Part shown: piece by piece, positions 1 to 8,195 of the stretch
Position numbering within the stretch: position 1 is the stretch's first letter
Layout of the letters: the number at the start of each line of letters is the position of its first letter
Assembly (NCBI RefSeq): GCF_903969135.1
Contig: NZ_LR824569.1
Coordinates: 496,001-560,000 of the forward strand
DNA: 64,000 nt
Reading direction: 5' to 3'
Origin: Chryseobacterium sp. JV274
Lineage (GTDB): Bacteria; Bacteroidota; Bacteroidia; Flavobacteriales; Weeksellaceae
The notes under the pieces: generated by a model
Databases searched by the model: none
What the model was told of the DNA's origin: nothing
Seen by the model: only the letters and a program-made list of their open reading frames with translations
Position numbers and translations under genes: made by a program

Positions 1-3000
1 GATTTCGGACTTATCGTAGATGGAGCCGTTATCATCGTGGAAGCGGTACTGCATCAGCTGGCCCACAAAAAGCATTTCGGAAAAGATAATATGCTCAGCA
101 AAAAAGAAATGGATGACCAGGTTTCCGGTTCTGCGACCAAAATGGTTAACAGTGCCGTTTTTGGGCAGATCATTATCTTAATTGTATATCTTCCGATTTT
201 TACACTTCAGGGCATTGAAGGTAAAATGTTTAAGCCAATGGCCCAGACCGTTGCATTTGCCCTGATTGGCGCATTTATTCTTTCCCTTACTTATATTCCT
301 ATGATGAGTTCTCTGGTATTGAGCAGAAAGAAGAAAGAAAAAGAAAATATTTCAGACCGTGTAATGGGAAAAGTAGAAACTGGCCACCAGAAATTCCTGA
401 TAAAAGCCCTTAAATATAGAAAAACCATTATTCTGGGAGTGCTAGTACTGTTTGTTGGTGCTGTTTTTACCCTTTCCAGAATGGGTGGGGAATTTATCCC
501 ATCTCTTGAAGAAGGTGACTTTGCCGTTGAAATGAGGATTCTTCAGGGAAGCAATATCAATGAAACCAAAAAAGCAACCAGTCAGGCAGCTAATATACTT
601 TTAACCCAGTTTCCTGAAATACAGAAGGTGGTCATGAAGATTGGTAGTGCAGAAATTCCTACGGAACCAATGCCAATGGATTCCGGAGATATGATCATTG
701 TCTTAAAACCTAAAAAAGAATGGACTTCTGCAAAAACATTTCCAGAACTTTCTGATAAAATGAGTAAAGCACTGAGCGTTATTCCGGGATTGACAACCAG
801 TTTTCAGTTCCCGGTACAAATGCGTTTCAATGAGCTGATGACCGGAGCAAGGCAGGATGTGGTATGCAAAATTTATGGGGAAGATCTGGACAGCCTTGCT
901 GCCTACGCAAAAAAGATGGGAAGCATTATCAACACGGTAAAAGGAGCTCAGGATCTTTATATAGAACCCGTTGTGGGAGCTCCACAGGTTGTTATTGATT
1001 ATAACCGTTCGGAACTGTCCCGATATAATATTTCCGTGGCAGAAATCAACAGGGTTATCAATATGGCTTTTGCCGGTCAGACAGCAGGTGCTTTATACGA
1101 AGGAGAGAAGAAGTTTGACATTGTAGTCCGGATGGATAATGAACATAAAAAAGATATCACAAGTATCCGGAATCTTTTGATACCTACCGCTTCAGGAGAG
1201 CAGGTTCCTTTATCACAGCTGGCCAAAGTAGAGCTTAAAAACAGTCCGAACCAGATCCAGAGGGAAGATACCAAAAGAAGAATCATCGTAGGGTTTAATG
1301 TAAGAGGAAGGGATGTTCAGAGCATCGTGGAAGAACTTCAGCAAAAGGCAGGTAAAAGCCTGAAACTATCACCCGGATATACCGTTTCTTATGGAGGAGC
1401 TTTTGAAAATTTAAATGAAGCTAAAGCCAGACTCGGAGTAGCAGTTCCTATTTCATTAGTAATGATTTTCCTGTTGTTGTTCTTTGCTTTCGGTTCTGTA
1501 AAACACAGCTTACTGATCTATACCGCCATTCCATTGTCTGCGATAGGAGGTATTTATTTTCTGGCATTGAGAGGAATGCCTTTCAGTATCAGCGCAGGGG
1601 TAGGATTCATCGCTTTATTCGGAGTAGCAGTACTTAATGGAATTGTTTTGATATCAGAGTTTAACCGATTGAAAAAGAACGGAATAACAAACACCAACAG
1701 AATTGTACTGATAGGTACAAAAATCAGACTTCGTCCGGTGTTAATGACAGCTTTTGTGGCTTCGTTAGGATTTCTTCCTATGGCGATCAGTAATGGTGCC
1801 GGAGCAGAAGTACAGAGGCCTTTGGCTACCGTTGTAATCGGCGGTTTGATGCTTGCTACACTTTTAACCCTTTTTGTACTTCCTATTCTCTATGTTTTAT
1901 TCGAAAATATTAATAAAGATAAAATGAAATTCTCTAAAAAATTCAACTATAAAAAACTGTCCGTTTTCCTACTGCTGATCTCTTTCGGAAGTTTTCAGGC
2001 TCAGGAAAGCATTACTTATGACCAGGCTTTGGAAAAGGCCTATCAACAAAACGGAACCCTTAAAAACTCAAAATTAGTATCAGATTATCAGGAAAAACTC
2101 AAAGCCAGCTATCTGGATATTCCACAAATGGAAGTTACAGGCGGATTTGGACAGATTCAGGGAGAGGAAACCGACAATTCTTTCGGAATCTCTCAAAGAT
2201 TCAGTTTTCCTACGGTTTATTCAAAAAGAAAACAAATGCTGGATGCGGAATGGTCTGCGGGTATCATCAATCAGAATCTGACCAAAACACAGCTTACGAA
2301 AGAGGTTACAGACGTTTTCTACAGAATATTAGTGCTTCAGGAGAAGAAAAAAGTATTGGAATATATCAGCCAGATGTACAATAATTTTGCTGACAAGGCG
2401 GGATTAAGATTAAAAAAAGGAGAAGCCAATATTTTAGAGGAATCAACCGCTGAAATCCAGAAAGAACAGGTACAAGTACAGCTGAACACTCTTGAGAATG
2501 ATCTAGATATCGCAAAACTTCAGCTTCAGGTATTACTTCAGTCTGAGAATCCTTACCAGCCGATTGCTGATCAACCGACAATGAATATGGGTATTCAGAT
2601 TTCTGAGGAAATGGTAAAACAACATCCTGAACTTCAGTATCTGCAGCAACAGATTAAAGTAGGAGAGGCGGAAGTACAGCTGGAGAAAAGCAAACTGCTT
2701 CCGGATCTTCTTGTTGGATATACCAATCAGAGTATGAAAAACATCAATAATAACCGTTTTAATTCGGTTCAGGTGGGCGTAGGAATTCCATTGTTTACAA
2801 AAGGGCAAAGAGCTTTGGCAAAGGCTGCACAGGCAAAAATTGCAATATCCGAAAATCAATACCAGCGAAAAGAAATTGAGCTGAAAAACAGATTGAGACA
2901 GCAACTGAATAATTATATGAATCAACAGAGAATCATTGAAAATTATCAACAAAAACAACTTCCGAAATCTGAAATCATTTTAAAAACAGCACAGAAACAA

Positions 3001-3138
3001 ATGGAAGTAGGAGAAATTGATTACCTGGATTGGGTAATATTGGTGAACCAGGCCGTAAAAACCAAAGCAGACTATATTGATCAGCTGGAAAAACTGAATC
3101 AGATCAGTGCCGAACTTAATTTCTTAATTTCAAAATAA
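1..3138 (+). CDS. CzcA/CusA-type heavy-metal RND efflux pump fused to a TolC-like outer-membrane factor (5' truncated)
   Basis: The reading frame is open from the first base, where it encodes DFGLIVDGAVIIVE, the conserved CzcA segment in the first membrane domain; the N-terminal part (probably about 400 residues) lies outside the window. The pump takes divalent or monovalent metal ions across the inner membrane using the proton gradient. The second periplasmic domain and the closing helix block (FIALFGVAVLNGIVLISEFNRL) are present. After about base 1920 the frame runs without a stop into a signal-peptide-like stretch (SVFLLLISFGSFQAQ) and then roughly 380 residues of TolC-type outer-membrane efflux protein. 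The polypeptide therefore joins an inner-membrane pump to an outer-membrane channel. The adaptor gene follows 7 bp downstream. Metal specificity cannot be read here. Confidence 0.93.
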   Translation, partial: DFGLIVDGAVIIVEAVLHQLAHKKHFGKDNMLSKKEMDDQVSGSATKMVNSAVFGQIIILIVYLPIFTLQGIEGKMFKPMAQTVAFALIGAFILSLTYIPMMSSLVLSRKKKEKENISDRVMGKVETGHQKFLIKALKYRKTIILGVLVLFVGAVFTLSRMGGEFIPSLEEGDFAVEMRILQGSNINETKKATSQAANILLTQFPEIQKVVMKIGSAEIPTEPMPMDSGDMIIVLKPKKEWTSAKTFPELSDKMSKALSVIPGLTTSFQFPVQMRFNELMTGARQDVVCKIYGEDLDSLAAYAKKMGSIINTVKGAQDLYIEPVVGAPQVVIDYNRSELSRYNISVAEINRVINMAFAGQTAGALYEGEKKFDIVVRMDNEHKKDITSIRNLLIPTASGEQVPLSQLAKVELKNSPNQIQREDTKRRIIVGFNVRGRDVQSIVEELQQKAGKSLKLSPGYTVSYGGAFENLNEAKARLGVAVPISLVMIFLLLFFAFGSVKHSLLIYTAIPLSAIGGIYFLALRGMPFSISAGVGFIALFGVAVLNGIVLISEFNRLKKNGITNTNRIVLIGTKIRLRPVLMTAFVASLGFLPMAISNGAGAEVQRPLATVVIGGLMLATLLTLFVLPILYVLFENINKDKMKFSKKFNYKKLSVFLLLISFGSFQAQESITYDQALEKAYQQNGTLKNSKLVSDYQEKLKASYLDIPQMEVTGGFGQIQGEETDNSFGISQRFSFPTVYSKRKQMLDAEWSAGIINQNLTKTQLTKEVTDVFYRILVLQEKKKVLEYISQMYNNFADKAGLRLKKGEANILEESTAEIQKEQVQVQLNTLENDLDIAKLQLQVLLQSENPYQPIADQPTMNMGIQISEEMVKQHPELQYLQQQIKVGEAEVQLEKSKLLPDLLVGYTNQSMKNINNNRFNSVQVGVGIPLFTKGQRALAKAAQAKIAISENQYQRKEIELKNRLRQQLNNYMNQQRIIENYQQKQLPKSEIILKTAQKQMEVGEIDYLDWVILVNQAVKTKADYIDQLEKLNQISAELNFLISK

Positions 3139-3145
3139 CAACGTC

Positions 3146-4297
3146 ATGCAGTTCAAGAATATATCTATATACAGCCTTACTTTAATCCTTACTTTATCTT
3201 CATGTTCAGGAAAAAAAGAAGAAGAAAAAACGGTTTACGAAAACACAAAATTTACCAAAAACAATGAAAATTCGGTTCATCTCACGGAAAAACAAATTCA
3301 GTCTGTAGGAATTACCACCACATCTATTCAGAACAGAAATATGGAAAAGCTGGTACGACTGAACGGAAAAGCAGAAATTGCACCTTCACACATCAGTTCG
3401 GTTTCCAGTATTATGGGCGGGCACATCAAATCTATTAACATAATTAATGGAAGCCATTTCAATAAAGGACAAGTTCTTGCTGTTGTGGAAGATCCACAAT
3501 TTATACAGCTTCAGCAGGATTATCTGGTGACAAAAGCACAGCTTGAAGCCGCAAGACTGAACTTTAACCGCCAGAAAGATCTTAATACAAGCAAAGCCAG
3601 CAGTGATAAGACGATGCAGACCGCTCAGGCAGATTATGCTACCCTGAATGCTACTTTAAAGGGCCTTGAAGAAAAGTTGAGAATCATTGGAATTAACGCC
3701 AGAGGTTTACATACTGGAAATATCAGAAGTAAGATTAATATCTATGCCCCATTTACCGGTTTTGTAAGTAAAATTCTTGTGAACAACGGACAATACATCA
3801 ATCCGGCAGATACTTTGTTTGAGCTGATCAACCCCGCAGGATTGCTTTTGGAATTAAAGGTTTTTGAAAATGATGTGAATGATGTGAAAGCAGGACAGGA
3901 AATTGTAGTGTACAACAATCAGAATCCGGATGTGAAATCCAACGCAAGGATTGTCAGTGTAGTTCCAAGCATTGAAAATGGGGGATCTGCAACTGCCGTT
4001 GCTAAATTGTCTTCGGTAAATTCTGAATTTGTAAAAGGAATGTATATCAATGCTGAAGTTAATATCAACAGCCGGTACACACAGGGGCTTCCTAATGAAG
4101 CGGTAATATCTTTTGAAAATAAAAATTATGTTTTTGAAGATCTCGGAAAATCGAATTATAAAATGATTCCTGTTGTAACCGGAATTTCTGATGACCAGTT
4201 TACAGAGATTGTAAAAGCAGATGCTTTAATGGATAAAAAAATTGTACAGAAAGGTGCTTACAGCCTTCTGATGATGCTTAAAAACAAGGCAGAATAA
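3146..4297 (+). CDS. RND efflux periplasmic adaptor lipoprotein (CzcB/CusB family)
   Basis: This is the membrane-fusion subunit that links the inner-membrane pump to the outer-membrane channel. The N-terminus has a lipoprotein signal ending LTLSSCSGKK, so Cys20 is the likely lipidated residue. A biotinyl-lipoyl-like half (VSSIMGGHIKSINIINGSHFNKGQVLAVVEDPQF) precedes a helical hairpin rich in Gln, Ala and Leu, and the second lipoyl half follows (INIYAPFTGFVSKILVNNG); a beta-barrel domain closes the protein. Its 383 residues are normal for the family. It starts 7 bp after the pump-TolC fusion, so the two are one operon. I see no His-rich metal-binding tail, so the metal remains unknown. Confidence 0.92.
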   Translation: MQFKNISIYSLTLILTLSSCSGKKEEEKTVYENTKFTKNNENSVHLTEKQIQSVGITTTSIQNRNMEKLVRLNGKAEIAPSHISSVSSIMGGHIKSINIINGSHFNKGQVLAVVEDPQFIQLQQDYLVTKAQLEAARLNFNRQKDLNTSKASSDKTMQTAQADYATLNATLKGLEEKLRIIGINARGLHTGNIRSKINIYAPFTGFVSKILVNNGQYINPADTLFELINPAGLLLELKVFENDVNDVKAGQEIVVYNNQNPDVKSNARIVSVVPSIENGGSATAVAKLSSVNSEFVKGMYINAEVNINSRYTQGLPNEAVISFENKNYVFEDLGKSNYKMIPVVTGISDDQFTEIVKADALMDKKIVQKGAYSLLMMLKNKAE

Positions 4298-4404
4298 TTT
4301 AAGCCTGACTAATTTTTTTTATTTATTTAAACGAAAGTCATTAAAGCGTTCATTTTGAAATACTTTAGTCACAATAATACTACATAAAAGTTGATATAAG
4401 ATGA

Positions 4405-4514
4405 AAATCAAAGATTTTCATAAAACTTAGGTGTACTTATTATGCATAAAAGCTGGCTCTTAAAAAGCCTAAGTGTTCAAAAACTTTTGTGTCTTTTGTG
4501 GTTAAAATAAAATC
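4405..4514 (+). repeat. Dispersed intergenic repeat, CTTTTGTGGTTAA family, copy 1
   Basis: This stretch aligns along its whole length with 41676-41784. Both copies open with AATCAAAGATTTT, carry TAAGTGTT in the middle and close with CTTTTGTGGTTAA followed by an A-rich ATC. They are imperfect but colinear at about 110 bases. No coding capacity is seen. Confidence 0.7.
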
Positions 4515-4530
4515 TACTACAAAACGAAAA

Positions 4531-4557
4531 GATCAGTCAGCCGGCTGATCTTTTTTA
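4531..4557 (+). terminator. Rho-independent terminator of the efflux operon
   Basis: GATCAG (4531-4536) pairs with CTGATC (4545-4550) around an eight-base loop; an overlapping 12-base palindrome TCAGCCGGCTGA gives an alternative stem. A run of six T residues follows at 4551. It lies about 230 bases after the adaptor stop codon. Confidence 0.7.
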
Positions 4558-4741
4558 TTTGAATGACTATACTTTATATACATAGCTATAAAACCAATTA
4601 AAAAAAATGATATTTGACATGTTTTTCATTTTGTAAAATATTATTTAATGCATAATTCATTTTAAAATAATATATTTAAGAAGTGAATAGTTTTTAAAGG
4701 ATTTTTTAGATGAATAAGAAAAGAACTTTTATCGAAAATTT

Positions 4742-6550
4742 ATGACAAAAAAACCTTTGCACAATTTCCATATTCCGGTAATGGGACTGGCTTACACCAT
4801 AGACAGCCCGATCCGTGTTGCACAATATGGAATTTCTTCTGTGATCTCTATCATTGATGATGAAATCCTTGAAAAGATGAAAAACTTTTATAATAAGAAG
4901 TTTAATCTTGACTATTTTGGAATCTCAACAAAAGCAGATGATTACAGGGCAAGAAGAGTTACTGCCTATCTGGATATGGTGGATGATATCGTGAATGAAA
5001 AATTTGAATCTTTCAAACAGGAAATCAGCAAAAACAAAGAGGCTTTAAAGGACTTCATGGCCATACTTCCGAATACTTCGGATCTTAAAACAAGTCTTCA
5101 GAATCTCATTAATCAAAAAGATAACTGGAGCTCCAATATCAAAAACTTCATAGAATCTAACTTAAGACCTGGAAGTATTGACGTCAATATCATGACGAAA
5201 GTGGATAAGGACAATTATCAGAACAACGAGCAGCTTCCGGTAATGTATAACGATGCCCATGCTTCACTGCGGGGATTTGCCAAAAGCAAACTGTCATCAT
5301 CAATGGTTCTTTCAGCAGGAATGAATCCTCGTCTGTATAGTTATATGGAAGAGTTTGAAGACTTTTTCCCGGATGAAAACGGAAAGATCAAAAAGAAAAT
5401 CATTCTTAAAGTAAGCGACTTCCGTTCTGCAATGATCCAGGGAAACTTTCTGGCTAAAAAAGGACTGTGGGTTTCAGAATACAGAATAGAATCCGGGCTG
5501 AACTGCGGCGGCCATGCTTTTGCAACCGAAGGAATGCTTCTTGGGCCTATCATGGAAGAATTTAAGCAGAAAAAAAATGATCTGATACAGTCAGCGCATA
5601 CGTTAATGACAGCTGCTTTGGAACAAAAAGGAAAGCCTTTGGTTTCTGAGCCTTTGGAAATGAAAATTACCGTTCAGGGTGGAGTAGGAACTTCCGAAGA
5701 ACATGAGTTTCTATTGGCTCATTATAAGGTAGACAGTGTAGGATGGGGCTCGCCGTTTTTACTGGTCCCTGAAGCCACTTCTGTAGATACGGAAACCCGA
5801 AATCTGCTTGTAAAATCAAAAGAACAGGATTTGTATCTGAGTCATATTTCGCCTCTGGGAGTGCCTTTCAATACGGTAAAAGGAACTTCTAATGAACTAT
5901 TGAAGTATGAAAAAGAAGCTAAAGGTAAATACGGCAGTTCGTGTCCGAAAAAGCTTCTGGCATTAAGCAAAGAATTCTCACCGGAAGGAACCTGTACCGC
6001 TTCTAAAAAATATCAGGATATCAAACTGAAAGAATTGTATACTGACCGGGAAACCTTAACAGAAAAAGAGTTTGATAAAAGAAAGTCTCAAATAACCGAT
6101 AAAGCCTGTCTGTGTGTAGGACTTGTGAATGCAGCATATATGGAGCAGAATCTTGAAATCAAAGGAGAAAAACAGGGGGTTGTGATATGTCCCGGACCCA
6201 ATATTGCTTTTTTTGATAAAGAAGTTTCACTTTCGGAAATGGTAAAACATATTTATGGAAATACCAATATTCTTTCCCATACTCAACGTCCAAATATGTT
6301 TATCAATGAACTGAAAATGTATGTTGACTATCTGAGAAAGGAAATTACAGAATCTTCAGTACAGATTACCCATGCCCAAACAAAAAAATGGAATGCTTTC
6401 AAGAAAAATATACTTGAAGGAATAGAATATTATCATGATCTTTTTATAGGATCATCATTCTTCAGCAACGGATTATCAACCATCAATCTGCAATTACAGG
6501 AATATAAACTTCAGCTTACTGCTATTGATGTTCCGCAGGTTGAAAAATAA
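4742..6550 (+). CDS. Large conserved protein of unknown function, possibly a TIM-barrel flavoenzyme
   Basis: I do not recognise this 602-residue soluble protein. It has no signal peptide or membrane segment. Several stretches resemble nitronate-monooxygenase or glutamate-synthase-like barrels: IPVMGLAYTIDSPIRVAQYG near the N-terminus, ESGLNCGGHAFATEG in the middle, and VQGGVGTSEEHEFLLAHY followed by VGWGSPFLLVPEA, which looks like a phosphate-binding loop. A cysteine-rich part follows (GSSCPKKLL, EGTCTAS, KACLCVG, VICPGPN), which could bind a metal or an iron-sulfur cluster. The gene stands alone between two terminators. The flavin assignment is inference from local sequence style only. Confidence 0.75.
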   Translation: MTKKPLHNFHIPVMGLAYTIDSPIRVAQYGISSVISIIDDEILEKMKNFYNKKFNLDYFGISTKADDYRARRVTAYLDMVDDIVNEKFESFKQEISKNKEALKDFMAILPNTSDLKTSLQNLINQKDNWSSNIKNFIESNLRPGSIDVNIMTKVDKDNYQNNEQLPVMYNDAHASLRGFAKSKLSSSMVLSAGMNPRLYSYMEEFEDFFPDENGKIKKKIILKVSDFRSAMIQGNFLAKKGLWVSEYRIESGLNCGGHAFATEGMLLGPIMEEFKQKKNDLIQSAHTLMTAALEQKGKPLVSEPLEMKITVQGGVGTSEEHEFLLAHYKVDSVGWGSPFLLVPEATSVDTETRNLLVKSKEQDLYLSHISPLGVPFNTVKGTSNELLKYEKEAKGKYGSSCPKKLLALSKEFSPEGTCTASKKYQDIKLKELYTDRETLTEKEFDKRKSQITDKACLCVGLVNAAYMEQNLEIKGEKQGVVICPGPNIAFFDKEVSLSEMVKHIYGNTNILSHTQRPNMFINELKMYVDYLRKEITESSVQITHAQTKKWNAFKKNILEGIEYYHDLFIGSSFFSNGLSTINLQLQEYKLQLTAIDVPQVEK

Positions 6551-6572
6551 CCGTATTTTTTAATTGATAGAT

Positions 6573-6614
6573 AATAAAAACAGCTTTCAACGCGGAGGCT
6601 GTTTTTATTTTTTT
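6573..6614 (+). terminator. Rho-independent terminator after the unknown 602-residue gene
   Basis: A perfect 12-base stem, AATAAAAACAGC (6573-6584) with GCTGTTTTTATT (6598-6609), is followed by more T residues. It begins 22 bases after the stop codon. Confidence 0.8.
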
Positions 6615-6670
6615 GAGTTGTTCTGTTGGGGAAATATAAAATATAAATGCAGGCAATCAAATATTTCCAA

Positions 6671-6909
6671 CAAAGCATGTATCTTATTTTTACAATACAC
6701 AATTTTATCGGAGATAAAATCCTTGCGTCTTTGTGATCTTTCAACAATCATATTTTATGAAATGATTAGGAGTTGGAAAAACGCAAAGGCGCAAAGATTT
6801 ATAATATTACTGTAGAATGTAAGGCGCTAGAAAATCAAAGATTTTCAGCAAGCGTGTGTCTAATTTTTACGGTATATAATTTTATCGGAGAAAAAATCCT
6901 TGCGTCTTA
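6671..6909 (+). repeat. Pair of imperfect direct repeats, about 61 bases each
   Basis: 6671-6731 and 6849-6909 share the core AATTTTATCGGAGA (the units differ just after it), preceded by ATTTTTAC and followed by AATCCTTGCGTCTT. The unit spacing is 178 bases. A copy of the CGCAAAG motif lies between them. Confidence 0.6.
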
Positions 6910-6952
6910 AAAACGATGTTGCAAGTAAGAATTATTTGCGTCTTTGCGTTTT
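6777..6952. repeat. Short element bounded by CGCAAAG inverted repeats, copy 1
   Basis: AAAACGCAAAGGCGCAAA (6777-6794) matches the reverse complement of 6935-6952 at 17 of 18 positions. The enclosed DNA is non-coding. The same motif bounds another short element at 56169-56295, which suggests a mobile or once-mobile family without its own transposase. Confidence 0.55.
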
Positions 6953-7089
6953 ATAAAAAAATAATAGTCAAAAAAACTGAGGAAACATCCGTGTTTTCAT
7001 TTATAATAACTATAGACGGAATGGCTATTTTGAATATCCTTTGGGCATAATATTCCTTACCTTAGATCCTACTTAGTAAAATTATTTTT

Positions 7090-8034
7090 ATGGAAAAAAG
7101 AAAGATCAAAAACACCGATTTAACGATTGCACCAATCAATTTCGGAGGAAATGTTTTTGGATGGACCCTGGATGAAAAACAGTCTTTTGATATACTGGAT
7201 CGCTTTACAGAAGCAGGATTCAATTTTGTAGATACTGCAGACACCTATTCATGGTGGGTGAACGGGAAAGGAGGACAATCTGAAGAGATCATTGGAAAGT
7301 GGATGAAAAGCCGTTCTAACCGTAATGATATCGTTTTGGCAACAAAAGTAGGTTCTGAAACCAAAGAACATGGCTATGATATCAGCAGAAAGCATATCTT
7401 ACAATCAGTGGATGAGTCACTGAAAAGGCTTCAGACCGATCATATTGATCTCTATTATACTCACTTTGATGATAATATCACTCCGGTAGAAGAAACGCTT
7501 TCGGCTTATGATGAGATCATTAAGGCTGGAAAAGTGCGCTATATTGCGGCTTCCAATTTATCACCGGAACGTTTAAAAGCATCATTTGAAGCTGCTGAAA
7601 AGAATAATCTTCCTAAATATGTTGCATTACAGCCTCATTATAACCTGATGGAAAGGGAAGGTTTTGAGGGAAATTATGCACCTCTGGCAGAGCAGTTCGA
7701 TTTAAGTGTATTTCCTTACTGGTCTCTGGCAGCTGGTTTCTTAACGGGTAAATACCGTGATGAAGCAGATCTTGCAAAAAGCGCGAGAGGTGAAGGGGTA
7801 AGAAAGTATTTAAATCCTAAAGGACTTGAAGTTTTAAAAGCTCTGGATCAGGTAAGTTCAAAACATAATACCACTCAGGGAACGGTTTCTCTGGCATGGC
7901 TGTTATCCAATCCTTTGATCACAGCTCCTATTGTAAGTGCTACAAGTGCATCACAGCTTGAAACGGTATTCAATGCTCCAAAACTTATTCTTGATCAGGA
8001 AGATATTGATCTGTTGAATAGTGCAGGCAACTAA
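7090..8034 (+). CDS. Aldo/keto reductase
   Basis: This 314-residue cytoplasmic enzyme should reduce aldehydes or ketones with NADPH. The family tetrad is visible: Asp48 and Tyr53 in FVDTADTYSWW, Lys86 in LATKVGS, and His125 in LYYTHFDD. The barrel ends with the usual cofactor-proximal segment (TAPIVSATSASQLE). It resembles the YajO/Tas-like group more than sugar reductases. It has no adjoining partner gene, being flanked by a repeat-rich gap and a terminator, so it is probably monocistronic. Its substrate cannot be told from sequence. Confidence 0.93.
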   Translation: MEKRKIKNTDLTIAPINFGGNVFGWTLDEKQSFDILDRFTEAGFNFVDTADTYSWWVNGKGGQSEEIIGKWMKSRSNRNDIVLATKVGSETKEHGYDISRKHILQSVDESLKRLQTDHIDLYYTHFDDNITPVEETLSAYDEIIKAGKVRYIAASNLSPERLKASFEAAEKNNLPKYVALQPHYNLMEREGFEGNYAPLAEQFDLSVFPYWSLAAGFLTGKYRDEADLAKSARGEGVRKYLNPKGLEVLKALDQVSSKHNTTQGTVSLAWLLSNPLITAPIVSATSASQLETVFNAPKLILDQEDIDLLNSAGN

Positions 8035-8063
8035 TTTTCAACTTTCATTATAGACTAAAATTT

Positions 8064-8095
8064 AATCCGTTCATTGCTGAACGGATTTTTTATTT
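8064..8095. terminator. Rho-independent terminator after the aldo/keto reductase
   Basis: AATCCGTTCA (8064-8073) and TGAACGGATT (8078-8087) form a perfect 10-base stem with a TTGC loop, followed by TTTTTATTT. Confidence 0.9.
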
Positions 8096-8105
8096 CGACA
8101 ATGCT

Positions 8106-8183
8106 TAACCACCCCGTCAAAAATTCTTTGAATTTTCGACACCCCTCCAATGAAGAGAAATTTTGGTTCTTCGATTGTGATTA
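8106..8183 (+). repeat. Dispersed intergenic repeat, CACCCC/CACCCCTCC family, copy 1
   Basis: The stretch begins TAACCACCCCGTCAAAAATT and continues with CACCCCTCC, closing with CTTCGATTGTGATTA. It aligns with 51551-51630 and 59187-59265. An internal AAAATTC...GAATTTT palindrome suggests an RNA hairpin. It lies between two convergent genes. Confidence 0.8.
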
Positions 8184-8195
8184 TTCAGTTATTAA

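Larger units (their letters stand above)
4298..4741. other. Non-coding gap with a dispersed repeat and a terminator
   Basis: This 444-base AT-rich gap holds one copy of a dispersed repeat (4405-4514) and a hairpin terminator (4531-4557). Just before the next gene an 11-codon reading frame (4710-4745) ends in a TTATGA overlap with that gene's ATG; it could couple translation but is too short to call. I see no other gene. Confidence 0.6.
6551..7089. other. Repeat-rich non-coding gap
   Basis: The 539 bases contain a terminator at 6573-6614, two direct repeats of about 61 bases (6671-6731 and 6849-6909) and an inverted-repeat pair built on AAAACGCAAAG (6777-6794 and 6935-6952). An 83-codon open frame crosses this region, but it is made of the repeats and has no family resemblance, so I do not call it. 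Confidence 0.6.

Noticed and set aside
2533-2958. Minus-strand open frame of 141 codons inside the efflux fusion gene
   Set aside because: It is the antisense shadow of the TolC-like part, with composition rich in Leu, Ile, Phe and Ser typical of reverse frames and no family resemblance.
6564-6815. 83-codon open frame in the repeat-rich gap
   Set aside because: It begins in a terminator hairpin and is made of dispersed repeats; composition does not look coding.
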